Assembly: GCF_013520985.1 (NCBI RefSeq)
Contig: NZ_JACDTY010000012.1
Span: 62,001 to 126,000 of the forward strand
Source: Mesorhizobium neociceri
Lineage (GTDB): Bacteria > Pseudomonadota > Alphaproteobacteria > Rhizobiales > Rhizobiaceae
Direction of reading: 5' to 3'
Length of the DNA: 64,000 nucleotides
Part shown: positions 1 through 9,265 of the stretch, in pieces
Layout: each line of letters opens with the position of its first letter
Position numbering within the stretch: position 1 is the first letter of the stretch
Translations under genes and position numbers: made by a program
Notes under the pieces: model-generated
Databases searched by the model: none
What the model was told of the DNA's origin: nothing
What the model saw: only the letters and a program-made list of their open reading frames with translations

Positions 1-684
1 CACTTCCTTCAGCGACTGTTTCAGCAGCTGCGAGATGATTGCCGCCAGCGGCAGAGCCAGCGCGATTGCCGGCATCAGCATGTGCTTCAGAAGGTCCCAG
101 GTCAGGTCGAGGCGCAGTCGCAAGATGCTCTCGAAGAAATAGAACTGGGTGACGAAGGGCAGGTCGAGTTGCGGCGACACCCGGCCGGAAATGTCGAAGA
201 TCGGCACCAGCACGCCAAACAGCAGGATCAGCACGAGACCCCACAGGAAATCGGGAATCGAAAGGGCGGCACCGCTGGCGACATCGATGCCGGCCTCGAC
301 CACCGTGCCGCGCTCGCGCGCACCGAGGACGGCCGTCGTGCCGCCGAGCGCCACCGCCATGATCAGCGCGACGATGGCGAGTTCCAGCGTTGCCGGCAGC
401 CGGTTGAAGACGAGGCCGAGCACATCTTGCCTGAGCGAAATCGAGGTGCCGAAATCGCCCCTGACGACACCGGACAGCCAGATGAAGAATTGCTGCACGA
501 TGGTCTTGTCGAGCCCGTAGAGTGCGCGCAGCCGGTCGATGTCGGCATCCGTCGCGCCGGGCGGCAGCATCATGGCGATCGGGTCACCAGGTGCGACGCG
601 GATCACGACGAAGACGACGACAGCCACGCCGAACAGCGTGATCAGCATCGTCAGCAGACGGATCAGGAATCTTTGCAGGAGCAT
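1..684 (-). CDS. DppB-type peptide ABC transporter permease (partial, C-terminus off the window)
   Basis: Inner-membrane permease of a peptide/nickel-type (family 5) ABC importer. Reading leftward from the ATG at 684, the protein opens with a positively charged N-terminus and a hydrophobic segment, then the loop with VIRVAPGDP and the stretch LYGLDKTIVQQF, both typical of the DppB/OppB N-terminal region. All 228 codons to base 1 are open, and the family is usually about 310-340 residues, so the C-terminal part lies beyond the window. It sits downstream of the binding-protein gene at 874-2403 on the same strand, with a palindromic repeat between them. The second permease and the ATPases are presumably further left. 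The substrate cannot be told from this part. Confidence 0.85.
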   Translation of the reverse strand, partial: MLLQRFLIRLLTMLITLFGVAVVVFVVIRVAPGDPIAMMLPPGATDADIDRLRALYGLDKTIVQQFFIWLSGVVRGDFGTSISLRQDVLGLVFNRLPATLELAIVALIMAVALGGTTAVLGARERGTVVEAGIDVASGAALSIPDFLWGLVLILLFGVLVPIFDISGRVSPQLDLPFVTQFYFFESILRLRLDLTWDLLKHMLMPAIALALPLAAIISQLLKQSLKEV

Positions 685-717
685 TCTGGTGTAGGCCCAG
701 TGCGTTTCTAACGAAGA

Positions 718-840
718 GCCCCCTCATCCGTCCGCTTCGCGGCCACCTTCTCCCCGAGGGGGAGAAGAGGTCACGGACGGCTGAGCTGGTCTCTTCTCCC
801 CAGCGGGGAGAAGGTGGCCCGTAGGGCCGGATGAGGGGGC
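718..840. repeat. Mosaic palindromic intergenic repeat (RIME-like)
   Basis: Two nested perfect inverted repeats are visible. Outer arms are 13 bp at 718-730 and 828-840 (GCCCCCTCATCCG and its complement). Inner arms are 14 bp at 742-755 and 805-818 (GCCACCTTCTCCCC and its complement). This layout matches the dispersed intergenic mosaic elements common in rhizobial chromosomes. It lies inside a putative operon between the binding protein and the permease, so the folded RNA could lower permease expression or protect the upstream transcript. Confidence 0.8.
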
Positions 841-873
841 CGCTCAGCGAAGAGTGGCGCCCACAAGCCGATA

Positions 874-2403
874 TCAGGCCGGAGTCATCAGCGCCGGCAG
901 CAGCGCGCCGGACACATGCTGCACCACGTTGACGCCCTTGGCATGCACGATCGGCTGCGCATACTGCATCAGCGGCAGCACATAGGCCTGCTCGGCGATG
1001 TATTTGTCGACCGCCTTCCAGCCGGCAACGCGCTTGGCCTCGTCCTTCTCGCCCCACAGCGGGTTGATCATGTCGATCAGGTCCTGACTGTCCCACACCG
1101 AGTGCGGGCTCGGGCCGTACATGGCAAAACCGGTCGACGTCGTCGGGTCGCCGATGGCATTGCCCCAATTGTAGAAGGCGGCCGGCGCCAACTTGTCGGC
1201 GGCGCGCAGCTCATAGTGCTTGGCGATCTCGTAGACCTCGATCGTCGCCTCGATGCCGACCTTGCGCCACATGCCGACGATCGCCTGGATCATCTCATAG
1301 TCCTTGGGCTTGAAGCCCTTGGTCGTCTGGATGGTGAACTTGACCGGTTTTTCGGGCGAATAGCCGGAAGCCGCGAGCAGCTCCTTGGCCTTTTCCGGAT
1401 TGTGCTCGACCTTGATCGAGGCATCGAAGGCCGTGTACTCCGGAGTCTCCAGCGTAGCGATCGGTTGGCCGTAGCCGCGCAGCAGCCGCTTGACCAGGAG
1501 CTCCTTGTCCACTGCCATGACGGCGGCCTGGCGGACGTTCTTGTCCAGCATCGCTTCGATGTCGTTGAAGAAGATCATGCCGATGTCGGAAACGGGCTTG
1601 CACGAGCCGGCAAGCCCGTCCTTGGCGATCAGCCGGTCATACTCCTCATAAGGAATTTCGAGCGTCACCTGCGAAGAGCCGGATTCGATCTCGGCCACGC
1701 GGCTTCCCGCGTCGGTGACGAACTTGATCGTAACATTCTCGAAGGCTGGCTTGCCGCCCCAATAGGTCGGGTTGGCCTTGAGCCGCAGGAAGGCGTTGCG
1801 TTCGAATTTTTCCACCATGTACGGGCCGGTGCCGATCGGCGCCTTCTCGAAGCCTTCGGCGCCGACCTTCTCATAGTAAGCCTTCGGCAGGATGTAGCCG
1901 GTCAGGAACGACATCCATTTGAAATAGACCGGATCGAACTGCACGACGTCGCCGGTGATCTTGTTGCCGTCGATCTTGAAGTTGCTGACGTTCTTCCACA
2001 CGAACTGGATCGGGTTGCCGGTCTTTTCGTCGCCCGCCCGCTGCAGCGACCAGACGACATCCTCGGGCGTGAAGGGCGAGCCGTCATGCCAGGTCACGCC
2101 TTCGCGCACCGTCATCGTCACCTTGGTGCGGTCGTCGTTCCAGCCCCATTCGGTGAGCAGGCCTGGCGCGAAGGAGAGGTCCGGCTTCTGCGGAATGAAC
2201 TGGTCGAACACGGACTGGTAGAGACCCTGAATGGTCGGGTTGACCGCCGAGGGTCCGGTGGTCGGGTCCCAGGACGGCAAATTGACATTGTAGGCGATTG
2301 TCAGCTCGCCGGCGGCCGCCTTGGCGATATGGGGCAGGCCGACTGCGGCCACCCCAAGTGCTGCGGCACTGTATCCCAGCAATTCGCGTCTGTTGATTGT
2401 CAT
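874..2403 (-). CDS. Family 5 extracellular solute-binding protein (peptide/opine/nickel type)
   Basis: Periplasmic binding protein of a DppA/OppA-type ABC importer, 509 residues, the usual length of the family. The N-terminus NRRELLGYSAAALGVAAVG is a twin-arginine signal peptide ending near the AKAAAG region, so export is probably by Tat. The family landmarks include the VTMTVREGVTWHDGSPFTPEDVVWSLQR region and GTGPYMVEKFERN. It follows a FAD oxidoreductase gene by 110 bases on the same strand and precedes the permease, so the imported compound may be a substrate of the enzymes beside it. The substrate itself is unknown. Confidence 0.9.
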   Translation of the reverse strand: MTINRRELLGYSAAALGVAAVGLPHIAKAAAGELTIAYNVNLPSWDPTTGPSAVNPTIQGLYQSVFDQFIPQKPDLSFAPGLLTEWGWNDDRTKVTMTVREGVTWHDGSPFTPEDVVWSLQRAGDEKTGNPIQFVWKNVSNFKIDGNKITGDVVQFDPVYFKWMSFLTGYILPKAYYEKVGAEGFEKAPIGTGPYMVEKFERNAFLRLKANPTYWGGKPAFENVTIKFVTDAGSRVAEIESGSSQVTLEIPYEEYDRLIAKDGLAGSCKPVSDIGMIFFNDIEAMLDKNVRQAAVMAVDKELLVKRLLRGYGQPIATLETPEYTAFDASIKVEHNPEKAKELLAASGYSPEKPVKFTIQTTKGFKPKDYEMIQAIVGMWRKVGIEATIEVYEIAKHYELRAADKLAPAAFYNWGNAIGDPTTSTGFAMYGPSPHSVWDSQDLIDMINPLWGEKDEAKRVAGWKAVDKYIAEQAYVLPLMQYAQPIVHAKGVNVVQHVSGALLPALMTPA

Positions 2404-2513
2404 GGTCGTTCCCCTTGTTGTTTGTTGTCTTTGCGCGGCACTATCAGTTCATAGCTTCAGGCTTCGTGGGCAGCAGCGCCTTGCCTCTCGTCGCCTTCAT
2501 GAAATCTTCCGAG

Positions 2514-4088
2514 CTACCTCCCGCCAAGCTGTTGCGCGAGCATAAAGCCCGAGGCCGCGCCGGTGCCGGCGCCCGGCCATGTGGCGGCGCCCGTGAGATG
2601 CAGATTGGCGACCGGCGTGTTCCAACCTGCATAGCGTCGCGCCGGGCGAAACAAGAAGTTCTGCGCCAGATGGTGGCTGCCGCACACCTGGTCGCCACCG
2701 ACGAGGTTCGGATTCTCGCGCTCGAGGTCGATGGGCGAAAACACTGCACGGCCGAGGATTTTCGTACGCAGGCCGGGCGCATAGGTCTCGATAATGTCGA
2801 GCACGCGCTTGGCATAGGCATCCTTGACCTGATCCCAATGCGCGGGCGCGATCTTGCCGGCCGCGTCGCCCAGGATTTCGGCGGGCAGCATGCGCACCTG
2901 AACCCACAGTATGTGCTTGCCTTGCGGCGCGCGCGACGGATCGATCGCGGTCGGCTGGCCGACGACCAGCACCGGTTCGTCCGGCAGCATGCCCGCCATC
3001 GCCTGCTGATAGGTACGCGACATCGCGTCGAGCGACGGCGACAGATGCACGTAGGCGAACTGCCGCAGTTCGGCGCCGGAACGCCAGTCCGGCAGGTCGT
3101 CGAGCGCCAGATGGATCATCATCGTGCCCGGCGCGTGCCGAAACTTCTGCATCGCCGTGTCGAAGCCGGCGTCGCCGGAACCGTTTGGCAGCAACTTGCC
3201 GCTCAGCGCTCTGGGCGCGACGCCGGCAATGACCGCCTTGGTTGCCGTATGCGTCTCACCGGATGCGAGCCGCACGCCGGATGCCTTGCCGGCGGAAACG
3301 GTAATTTCGGTGACCTCCGACCCCGTGACGATCTTGCCGCCCGCCGAGGTGACCATACCTGCCAGCGCCCGGATAATGGTGTCGGCGCCGCCTTTGCCCA
3401 GCACCATGCCAAAGCTCTGATTGGCCATCGATTCCAGATAGGGGAACACAGCGCCGCCGGCGATGTCGGGTGCGAAGTCGAGATGCATGCCCCAGGTGGC
3501 GAGCGTTGCCCGCACATGCGCGGACTCGAAGTTTTCTTCCAGCCAGGCGCGAGGCGATGACAGCAAAAGCCGACCGGTGTCGAGCGCGCCTGACATGCCC
3601 TTCTTGCGCCACAGGTTCCATGCGGTGCCGGCAAGCGCACGCGCACTCATTGGCGAGCCCAGCAGCCGGAACAGATGCTCGGCCTCCGCCGGGAAGGCAA
3701 CGACCAGTTTGCGCCATGTCGTTGCATCGGCGGCGGAGAATGTGGCCATGCGCGTCGCGGTCTTTTCCAGATCATTGCTGACGCCGAACCAGCGTCCGTC
3801 CGGGAAGGCGCTGGCGAAACAGTCGGCGACCGGCGCGAACTCCAGCCCCTGTGCTTTCAATTCATTTGCATATTTCCGGTGGAAGGCAGAGCCGGCAAAC
3901 AGGCTCAGATTCATCGCGCCGAAATCGTGACGGAAGCCTGGAAGGGTTAGTTCGCGGGTCTGCACGGCGCCGCCGATTGTTGCACTGCGCTCGAAAACCG
4001 CTGTTTTCCAGCCTTTGAGCGCCAGATGCGCGGCGCATGCCAAACTGTTGTGGCCCGCCCCGACAAAGATGGCGTCGAACTCGCTCAC
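2514..4088 (-). CDS. FAD-dependent oxidoreductase, phytoene-desaturase-like
   Basis: Soluble flavoprotein of 524 residues. It starts with the dinucleotide-binding fold (FVGAGHNSLACAAHLALKG, then VFERSATIGGAVQTRE), the GxGxxG pattern of the phytoene desaturase/amine oxidase superfamily. The C-terminal FAD motif LHLTGAATWPGAGTGAASG is also present. It is homologous over its length to the rightward oxidoreductase at 5014-6585, sharing LVGGD and HPGAG/WPGAG-like motifs. The gene is divergent from the cyclase gene and heads the leftward uptake operon. It may oxidise an imported amine or unsaturated compound; the actual substrate is not visible. Confidence 0.85.
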   Translation of the reverse strand: MSEFDAIFVGAGHNSLACAAHLALKGWKTAVFERSATIGGAVQTRELTLPGFRHDFGAMNLSLFAGSAFHRKYANELKAQGLEFAPVADCFASAFPDGRWFGVSNDLEKTATRMATFSAADATTWRKLVVAFPAEAEHLFRLLGSPMSARALAGTAWNLWRKKGMSGALDTGRLLLSSPRAWLEENFESAHVRATLATWGMHLDFAPDIAGGAVFPYLESMANQSFGMVLGKGGADTIIRALAGMVTSAGGKIVTGSEVTEITVSAGKASGVRLASGETHTATKAVIAGVAPRALSGKLLPNGSGDAGFDTAMQKFRHAPGTMMIHLALDDLPDWRSGAELRQFAYVHLSPSLDAMSRTYQQAMAGMLPDEPVLVVGQPTAIDPSRAPQGKHILWVQVRMLPAEILGDAAGKIAPAHWDQVKDAYAKRVLDIIETYAPGLRTKILGRAVFSPIDLERENPNLVGGDQVCGSHHLAQNFLFRPARRYAGWNTPVANLHLTGAATWPGAGTGAASGFMLAQQLGGR

Positions 4089-4207
4089 GCCCCGTTCCCA
4101 TTTCCTTTATGCTTAAAGATAATTGCAGATGCATATGTTTTCGTCTAGTAGGATATTAAGGGCCGAGACGAGCCTTGATCATCACCAGAAAGAGGGAACT
4201 TCAGACC
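4089..4207. promoter_or_regulatory. Divergent promoter region between the two catabolic operons
   Basis: This 119-base gap separates two divergent operons and contains the only AT-rich block nearby (about 4101-4160). TATGC at 4108-4112 and GCATA at 4131-4135 form a loose inverted repeat around an AT-rich core, a possible site for the MarR regulator encoded at 6585-7067. The ribosome binding site for the cyclase (AGAGGGA) is at about 4189-4195. Operator assignment is inference. Confidence 0.45.
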
Positions 4208-4999
4208 ATGGACACGCAAAAACTCCTCGGCGAAGTCGCCGGCCAGCTGCTCTCAGGCGCCATCAGGGTGGTCGACCTGTCGGCGCCGCTCGGGCCGGAC
4301 ACGCCGCTGATCAAGCTGCCGCCGGAGCTCGCCGTGGACACGCCGAAGGTCGAGATCCACAACATCTCCCGCTACGACAAGAACGGCCCGTGGTGGGCCT
4401 GGAACTGGCTGAAGCTCGGCGAGCATTCGGGCACGCATTTCGACGCGCCGCAGCATTGGATCAGCGGCAAGGACTATCCGGACGGCGCTACCGACACCAT
4501 TCCGGCGCAGAACTTCGTCGGTCCGGTCAATGTCATCGACTGCTCGAAGGAAGCCGCCGCCGACCACGATTTCCTGCTCACCGTCGACCACATCAAGGCG
4601 TGGGAAGCCAAGCATGGCGCGATCAACGCCGGCGAATGGGTGGTGATGCGCACCGACTGGTACAAGCGCAACGGTTCGGAAGCCGAGTTCCTCAACGCCA
4701 ACGAGACCGGCCCGCACACGCCTGGCCCGACGGCCGAAGCCATCCAGTTCCTGATCAGCAAGAACATCAAGGGTTGGGGCTCGGAGACGATCGGCACCGA
4801 TGCCGGCAAGGCCGGCGGCATGGAGCCGCCATTCCCGGCGCACACACTGATGCACAAGGCCAACCGCTACGGGCTGGCCAGCCTCTGCAACCTTGACCAG
4901 CTGCCGCCAAAGGGTGCGATCCTGATCGCGGCACCGCTCAAGATCGAGCATGGCACCGGCAGCCCGATCCGCGCGCTGGCACTGGTCTCGAAAGGCTAA
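4208..4999 (+). CDS. Cyclase-family metal hydrolase, isatin hydrolase/kynurenine formamidase type
   Basis: A 263-residue Mn/Zn-dependent hydrolase. Residues 73-83 read HSGTHFDAPQH, the metal-binding HxGTHxDxPxH motif of the cyclase family. The RYDKNGPWWAWNW segment and the late FPAHTLMH and ASLCNLDQLP segments resemble the isatin hydrolase subgroup more than classical KynB. Members open an amide ring (isatin to isatinate) or hydrolyse N-formylkynurenine. The ATG at 4208 follows a purine-rich site and is preferred to an upstream TTG at 4175. It is first in an operon with an oxidoreductase, MarR and IorAB-like genes, which supports a role in indolic or aromatic catabolism. The substrate is inferred. 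Confidence 0.8.
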   Translation: MDTQKLLGEVAGQLLSGAIRVVDLSAPLGPDTPLIKLPPELAVDTPKVEIHNISRYDKNGPWWAWNWLKLGEHSGTHFDAPQHWISGKDYPDGATDTIPAQNFVGPVNVIDCSKEAAADHDFLLTVDHIKAWEAKHGAINAGEWVVMRTDWYKRNGSEAEFLNANETGPHTPGPTAEAIQFLISKNIKGWGSETIGTDAGKAGGMEPPFPAHTLMHKANRYGLASLCNLDQLPPKGAILIAAPLKIEHGTGSPIRALALVSKG

Positions 5000-5013
5000 G
5001 AAAGCACGCTGAG

Positions 5014-6585
5014 GTGAGCCAGCCGGATCACATCATCGTCGGCAGCGGCATCAACGCGCTGGTCTGCGCGGCGATGCTCGGCGGCAAAGGGGCGCGTGTG
5101 CTCGTCCTCGAGCGCAACGACCGCATCGGCGGCTGCATGCGCACCGAGGAGATCACCGCGCCCGGCTTCATCCATGACGTGATGGCGACAACCTTCGTGC
5201 TGTTCATCACCTCGCCGGCCTTTGCAGCATTGGGCGGCGATCTCGCGCGGCATGGGCTGGAGTTCTGTCACACCGGCACGCCAACCGGCGTGCTGCGACC
5301 GGACGGCAGCCATGCCGTGCTCACCACCGACCGCGCGGTCAATGTCGCGGCAATCAATGCGATTGCCGCCGGCGATGGCGATAGCCATGCGGAGGATGTC
5401 GGCGGCATCGAGCGCAATGCCGGCCTGCTTTTCGGCCTGCTCGGTGGCAGCCTGTGGTCCTATCCGACGGCGAAACTGCTGGCCGGCGATGCCTGGCGGC
5501 GCGGCCCGCGCGGTCTTGCTGCGTTTCTCGGTGAAGCGTTGATACCGGCGCGAAGCTGGCTGGAAAGCACCTACCGGTCTGAGACAGTCCGCGCGTTGTG
5601 GGCGCCCTGGGTGCTGCATGCCGGGCTTGGACCGGAAGACGCCTTCTCAGGGCAGATTGCCAAGGTCATTGCCTTCGCGCTGGAAGCGGCCGGCGCGCCG
5701 ATCGTCAAGGGCGGGGCAAAGACCCTGCTCACCGCCTTCGAAGCTCTGATACGGGAACGTGGTGGCGGCATCCGCACCGGCGCCGATGTCGCCTCGATCG
5801 TCCAGAGCGGTGGCCGCGCGACCGGCGTACGGCTAGCATCTGGCGAAACGATCACTGCCAACAAGAGCGTCATCTGCTCGGTCACGCCGACGCAGCTCTA
5901 TGGCCGGCTGCTCGGTGCGGATGCTCCCAAAGCCGATGTCGAGGCGACGCAGAAATATCGCTACGGCAAAGGCAATTTCCAGATTCACTATGCGCTGCAC
6001 AAGCCGCCGGCATGGCGCGGCGATGGCCTGGACAAGGTGGCGCTGCTGCACCTGACGCCGGGGCTCGACGGCGTCTCAAAAGCCTGCAACGAGGCAGCGC
6101 GCGGCATGCTGCCGGAAGTGCCGACCATCTGTGTCGGCCAGCCGCACGCACTCGATCCGTCTCGCTGCCCGGAAGGCAAGGCGATCCTGTGGCTGCAACT
6201 GCCCGAAGCGCCCCGCCACATCAAGGGCGACGCTGCCGGCAAGCTGCAGACACCCGCTGACGGACAATGGACCGACGCGTTGCGCGAAGCCTATGCGGAT
6301 CGTGTCGAAGCCATCCTCGCCAGCCATATCGATGGTTTCAAGGACAGCGTGATTGCGCGGCGCGCCTATTCGCCGGCCGATCTCGAAGCGATGAACATCA
6401 ATCTGGTCGGCGGCGACCCCTACGGTGGTTCGTCCACCATCGACCAGTCTTTCCTGTGGCGGCCGTTCAAGACCAGCCGCAACCATCAGACCGGCATCAA
6501 AAACCTCTACCATATCGGCGCCTCCACCCATCCAGGCGCGGGTCTTGGCGGCGGCTCAGGCTTTCTCCTGGCGGGGAGGCTGTGA
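5014..6585 (+). CDS. FAD-dependent oxidoreductase, phytoene-desaturase-like (second copy)
   Basis: Flavoprotein of 523 residues starting at GTG 5014, which follows a GAGG-like site and lies 14 bases after the cyclase stop. The N-terminal fold HIIVGSGINALVCAAMLGGKGARVLVLE with ERNDRIGGCMRTEE binds FAD. The C-terminal GASTHPGAGLGGGSG completes the FAD site. It is a diverged paralogue of the protein at 2514-4088, so the two divergent operons carry related oxidases. Its stop overlaps the MarR start by one base. Possible role: oxidation of an indolic or amine intermediate. Confidence 0.85.
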   Translation: MSQPDHIIVGSGINALVCAAMLGGKGARVLVLERNDRIGGCMRTEEITAPGFIHDVMATTFVLFITSPAFAALGGDLARHGLEFCHTGTPTGVLRPDGSHAVLTTDRAVNVAAINAIAAGDGDSHAEDVGGIERNAGLLFGLLGGSLWSYPTAKLLAGDAWRRGPRGLAAFLGEALIPARSWLESTYRSETVRALWAPWVLHAGLGPEDAFSGQIAKVIAFALEAAGAPIVKGGAKTLLTAFEALIRERGGGIRTGADVASIVQSGGRATGVRLASGETITANKSVICSVTPTQLYGRLLGADAPKADVEATQKYRYGKGNFQIHYALHKPPAWRGDGLDKVALLHLTPGLDGVSKACNEAARGMLPEVPTICVGQPHALDPSRCPEGKAILWLQLPEAPRHIKGDAAGKLQTPADGQWTDALREAYADRVEAILASHIDGFKDSVIARRAYSPADLEAMNINLVGGDPYGGSSTIDQSFLWRPFKTSRNHQTGIKNLYHIGASTHPGAGLGGGSGFLLAGRL

Positions 6586-7067
6586 TGGAGCAGAAGGTCG
6601 CGGAAAGGCGCCAGCGCATTTCGACCCTCGGCCAGATCGGCCTGCAGCAATTCGCACCCTATCTGATGAACCGCATCATGGGCCGCTACAACGCCACCTT
6701 GCGCGACGATTTCCGCAAGCAGGGCCTGACCATCCCGCAGGTCCGCACGCTTGCCGTGCTGTCGGTGACCGACGGCGTCACCGTCAACGACCTCTCGGTC
6801 TACACCGTCATCGAGCAGTCGACCTTGAGCCGCACGCTCGACACGCTGGAGGGGCAAGGCTTCGTGCGGCGCGAGCAAGGCGTCACAGACAGCCGCATCC
6901 GCCATGTCTTCCTGACCGACGAGGGCCGTGCCGAGTTCACCCGCGCCTGGCCGGCCATGCATGACGCCTTCGAGGCGATGTTCGACGATATCGACGATGC
7001 GGAATATGCAGCCCTGATCGCGACGCTTTTGAAAATGCTCAAGAACATTCGCAAGCACGACATCTAG
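6585..7067 (+). CDS. MarR-family transcriptional regulator
   Basis: A 160-residue winged-helix regulator. The recognition region reads LTIPQVRTLAVLSVTDGVTVNDLS then STLSRTLDTLEGQGFVRRE, followed by the wing DSRIRHVFLTDEGR, the standard MarR layout. The ATG at 6585 overlaps the upstream TGA by one base; a GTG at 6582 is an alternative. MarR proteins commonly repress catabolic operons and are released by aromatic ligands, so control of the divergent promoter at 4089-4207 is likely but inferred. Confidence 0.9.
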   Translation: MEQKVAERRQRISTLGQIGLQQFAPYLMNRIMGRYNATLRDDFRKQGLTIPQVRTLAVLSVTDGVTVNDLSVYTVIEQSTLSRTLDTLEGQGFVRREQGVTDSRIRHVFLTDEGRAEFTRAWPAMHDAFEAMFDDIDDAEYAALIATLLKMLKNIRKHDI

Positions 7068-7111
7068 ACGTACGCGCCGGCTGCATCGGCCGGCAACGGA
7101 AGGTTGGAAAA

Positions 7112-9265
7112 ATGGCCGAACGGTCTTTTGCCAGGGAAGTCGAAAAACTCAGGCTCGGCGCCGGCGAGGAATTTGCTGGCGAGGGCATTCTCGCCATCAC
7201 CAAGGCGCTGCTGCAATGCGGCGTCGGCTACGTCGGCGGCTACCAGGGCGCGCCGATCAGCCATCTGATGGATGTGCTGGCCGACGCGCAGGACATTCTG
7301 GGCGAGCTCGGCGTGCATTTCGAGGCCAGCGCCTCGGAAGCGACCGCCACCGCCATGCTGGCTGCCTCAGTGCATTACCCCATTCGTGGAGCAGCGACCT
7401 TCAAGTCGACCGTCGGCACCAATGTCGCTTCCGACGCACTGGCCAACCTCGCCTCCGGCGGCGTCACCGGCGGCGCGCTGATCATCGTCGGCGAGGATTA
7501 TGGCGAGGGCTCCTCGATCATGCAGGAACGCAGCCATGCCTTCGCCATGAAGAGCCAGGTCTGGCTGCTGGACCCGCGCCCGAACCTGCCGTCGATCGTC
7601 AAGGCGGTGGAGGACGGTTTTGAACTGTCCGAAGTGTCCAACACGCCGGTCATGCTGCAGGTGCGCATCCGCTGCTGCCATGTCCATGGTCACTTCATCG
7701 CCAAGGACAACAAGCGCCCGCCGATGACGGTGGCCGATGCGCTCGACGCGCCGCGCCGCGACACCGGTCGCATCGTGCTGCCGCCCGCTTCCTTCCTGCA
7801 TGAGAAGGAGAAGGTGCAGAAACGTTGGCCGGCGGCGGTCGATTTCATCGCCAGGAACAAGATCAACGAATTCTTCGGCTCGGATCACGGTTCGGTCGGC
7901 ATCGTCATGCAGGGCGGCATGTACAATTCAGTCATCCGTGCCTTGCAGCGGCTTGGCCTTGCCGACACCTATGGCGAGACGGATGTGCCGCTCTATGTGC
8001 TCAACGCCGTCTATCCCCTGATCGACGATGAGTTCCTGTCTTTCTGCGAAGGCAAGCAGGCGGTGCTCGTCGTCGAGGAGGGCCAGCCCAACTACATCGA
8101 GCAAGCCTTTGCCGCCATGCTGCACAAGGCCGGGCGCGGCACCAGGCTGGTCGGCAAGGAATATCTGCCGATGGCCGGAGAATATACCGGCCAGGTCATG
8201 CTCGACGGCATCGGCGCCTTCCTGCGCGCCGAGGCCCCGCACCTGCTGCCGGGCGAGGTGCGCGCGCCCAACAAGGTCGGCGACGGCGTCGACACCGCGG
8301 ACCTGATCAATGTCGTGCCCGGTCGTCCCCCGGGCTTCTGCATCGGTTGCCCGGAGCGGCCGATCTTCGCCGCGACAAAGCTGATCGAGCAGGAACTCGG
8401 CAAGCACCACATCGCCTCCGACATCGGCTGCCATCTGTTCTCGATCATGCCGCCCTTCGAGCTCGGCGCCACCACCATGGGCTATGGGCTGGGGCCGGCC
8501 TCGGCCTCGGCCTTCAATTCGCCCGACGCCAAGCGCCGCTCGATCTCCTTCGTCGGCGATGGCGGCTTCTGGCACAACGGCCTGACCTCCTCGATCGGCA
8601 ATGCGGTGTTCAACAAGAACGACGGCGTCATCGTCATCGTCGACAATTTTTACTCCGCCGCCACCGGCGGGCAGGACATCCTGTCGTCGCGCGCGGGCAA
8701 CAAGACCAAGTCGACCAAGCATCCGATCACCGAGGCGGTGAAGGGCATGGGCGTCAAATGGCTGCGCCACATCGACCGCACGTATGACGTCGGCAAGATG
8801 CAGGACGTGCTGCGCGAAGCGCTGACGACGGATGAGAAGGGTCCCAAGGTCATCGTCGCCTCGTCCGAATGCATGCTCAACCGCCAGCGCCGCGAAAAGC
8901 CGCTGGTGGACAATGCGATCAAGGGTGGCGAGCGCGTGGTGAAGCCGAAATTCGGCGTCGACGAAGACATCTGCACCGGCGACCACGCCTGTATCCGGCT
9001 GTCCGGCTGCCCCTCACTGTCGGTGAAGTCGCTCGACGATCCGCTGCGTGACGATCCGGTGGCATCCATCGACCAGAGTTGTGTCGGCTGCGGCAATTGC
9101 GGCGAGGTGGCGGACGCTGCCGTTCTCTGCCCGTCGTTCTACCGCGCCGATGTCGTGCACAATCCGAGCCGTTGGGATCGCTTCCTGGAGAGCGCTCGCC
9201 GCGCCACCATCAGCCTGCTGCAACGCCGCCGCGAAAGCCGGCGCCTGACCTTTGCCGATGCTTGA
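7112..9265 (+). CDS. Indolepyruvate ferredoxin oxidoreductase, alpha-subunit type (IorA-like)
   Basis: A 717-residue thiamine-diphosphate enzyme of the 2-ketoacid:ferredoxin oxidoreductase family. The N-terminal half holds the pyrimidine-binding region (YVGGYQGAPISHLMDVL, FEASASEATATAMLAAS). The middle has the diphosphate motif VGDGGFWHNG followed by NKNDGVIVIVDNFY. The C-terminus carries cysteine clusters CTGDHACIRLSGC and CVGCGNCGEVADAAVLC for iron-sulfur clusters. It should oxidatively decarboxylate an aryl pyruvate to the acyl-CoA with electrons passed to ferredoxin. It overlaps the beta-type gene by 8 bases. Such enzymes are best known from anaerobes and archaea, but related aerobic forms occur in proteobacteria. 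Confidence 0.88.
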   Translation: MAERSFAREVEKLRLGAGEEFAGEGILAITKALLQCGVGYVGGYQGAPISHLMDVLADAQDILGELGVHFEASASEATATAMLAASVHYPIRGAATFKSTVGTNVASDALANLASGGVTGGALIIVGEDYGEGSSIMQERSHAFAMKSQVWLLDPRPNLPSIVKAVEDGFELSEVSNTPVMLQVRIRCCHVHGHFIAKDNKRPPMTVADALDAPRRDTGRIVLPPASFLHEKEKVQKRWPAAVDFIARNKINEFFGSDHGSVGIVMQGGMYNSVIRALQRLGLADTYGETDVPLYVLNAVYPLIDDEFLSFCEGKQAVLVVEEGQPNYIEQAFAAMLHKAGRGTRLVGKEYLPMAGEYTGQVMLDGIGAFLRAEAPHLLPGEVRAPNKVGDGVDTADLINVVPGRPPGFCIGCPERPIFAATKLIEQELGKHHIASDIGCHLFSIMPPFELGATTMGYGLGPASASAFNSPDAKRRSISFVGDGGFWHNGLTSSIGNAVFNKNDGVIVIVDNFYSAATGGQDILSSRAGNKTKSTKHPITEAVKGMGVKWLRHIDRTYDVGKMQDVLREALTTDEKGPKVIVASSECMLNRQRREKPLVDNAIKGGERVVKPKFGVDEDICTGDHACIRLSGCPSLSVKSLDDPLRDDPVASIDQSCVGCGNCGEVADAAVLCPSFYRADVVHNPSRWDRFLESARRATISLLQRRRESRRLTFADA

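Noticed and set aside
916..2454. A 512-codon open frame on the plus strand
   Set aside because: It lies antisense to a clear family 5 binding protein with signal peptide and full-length domain; long antisense frames are common in GC-rich DNA and its translation has no recognisable domain.
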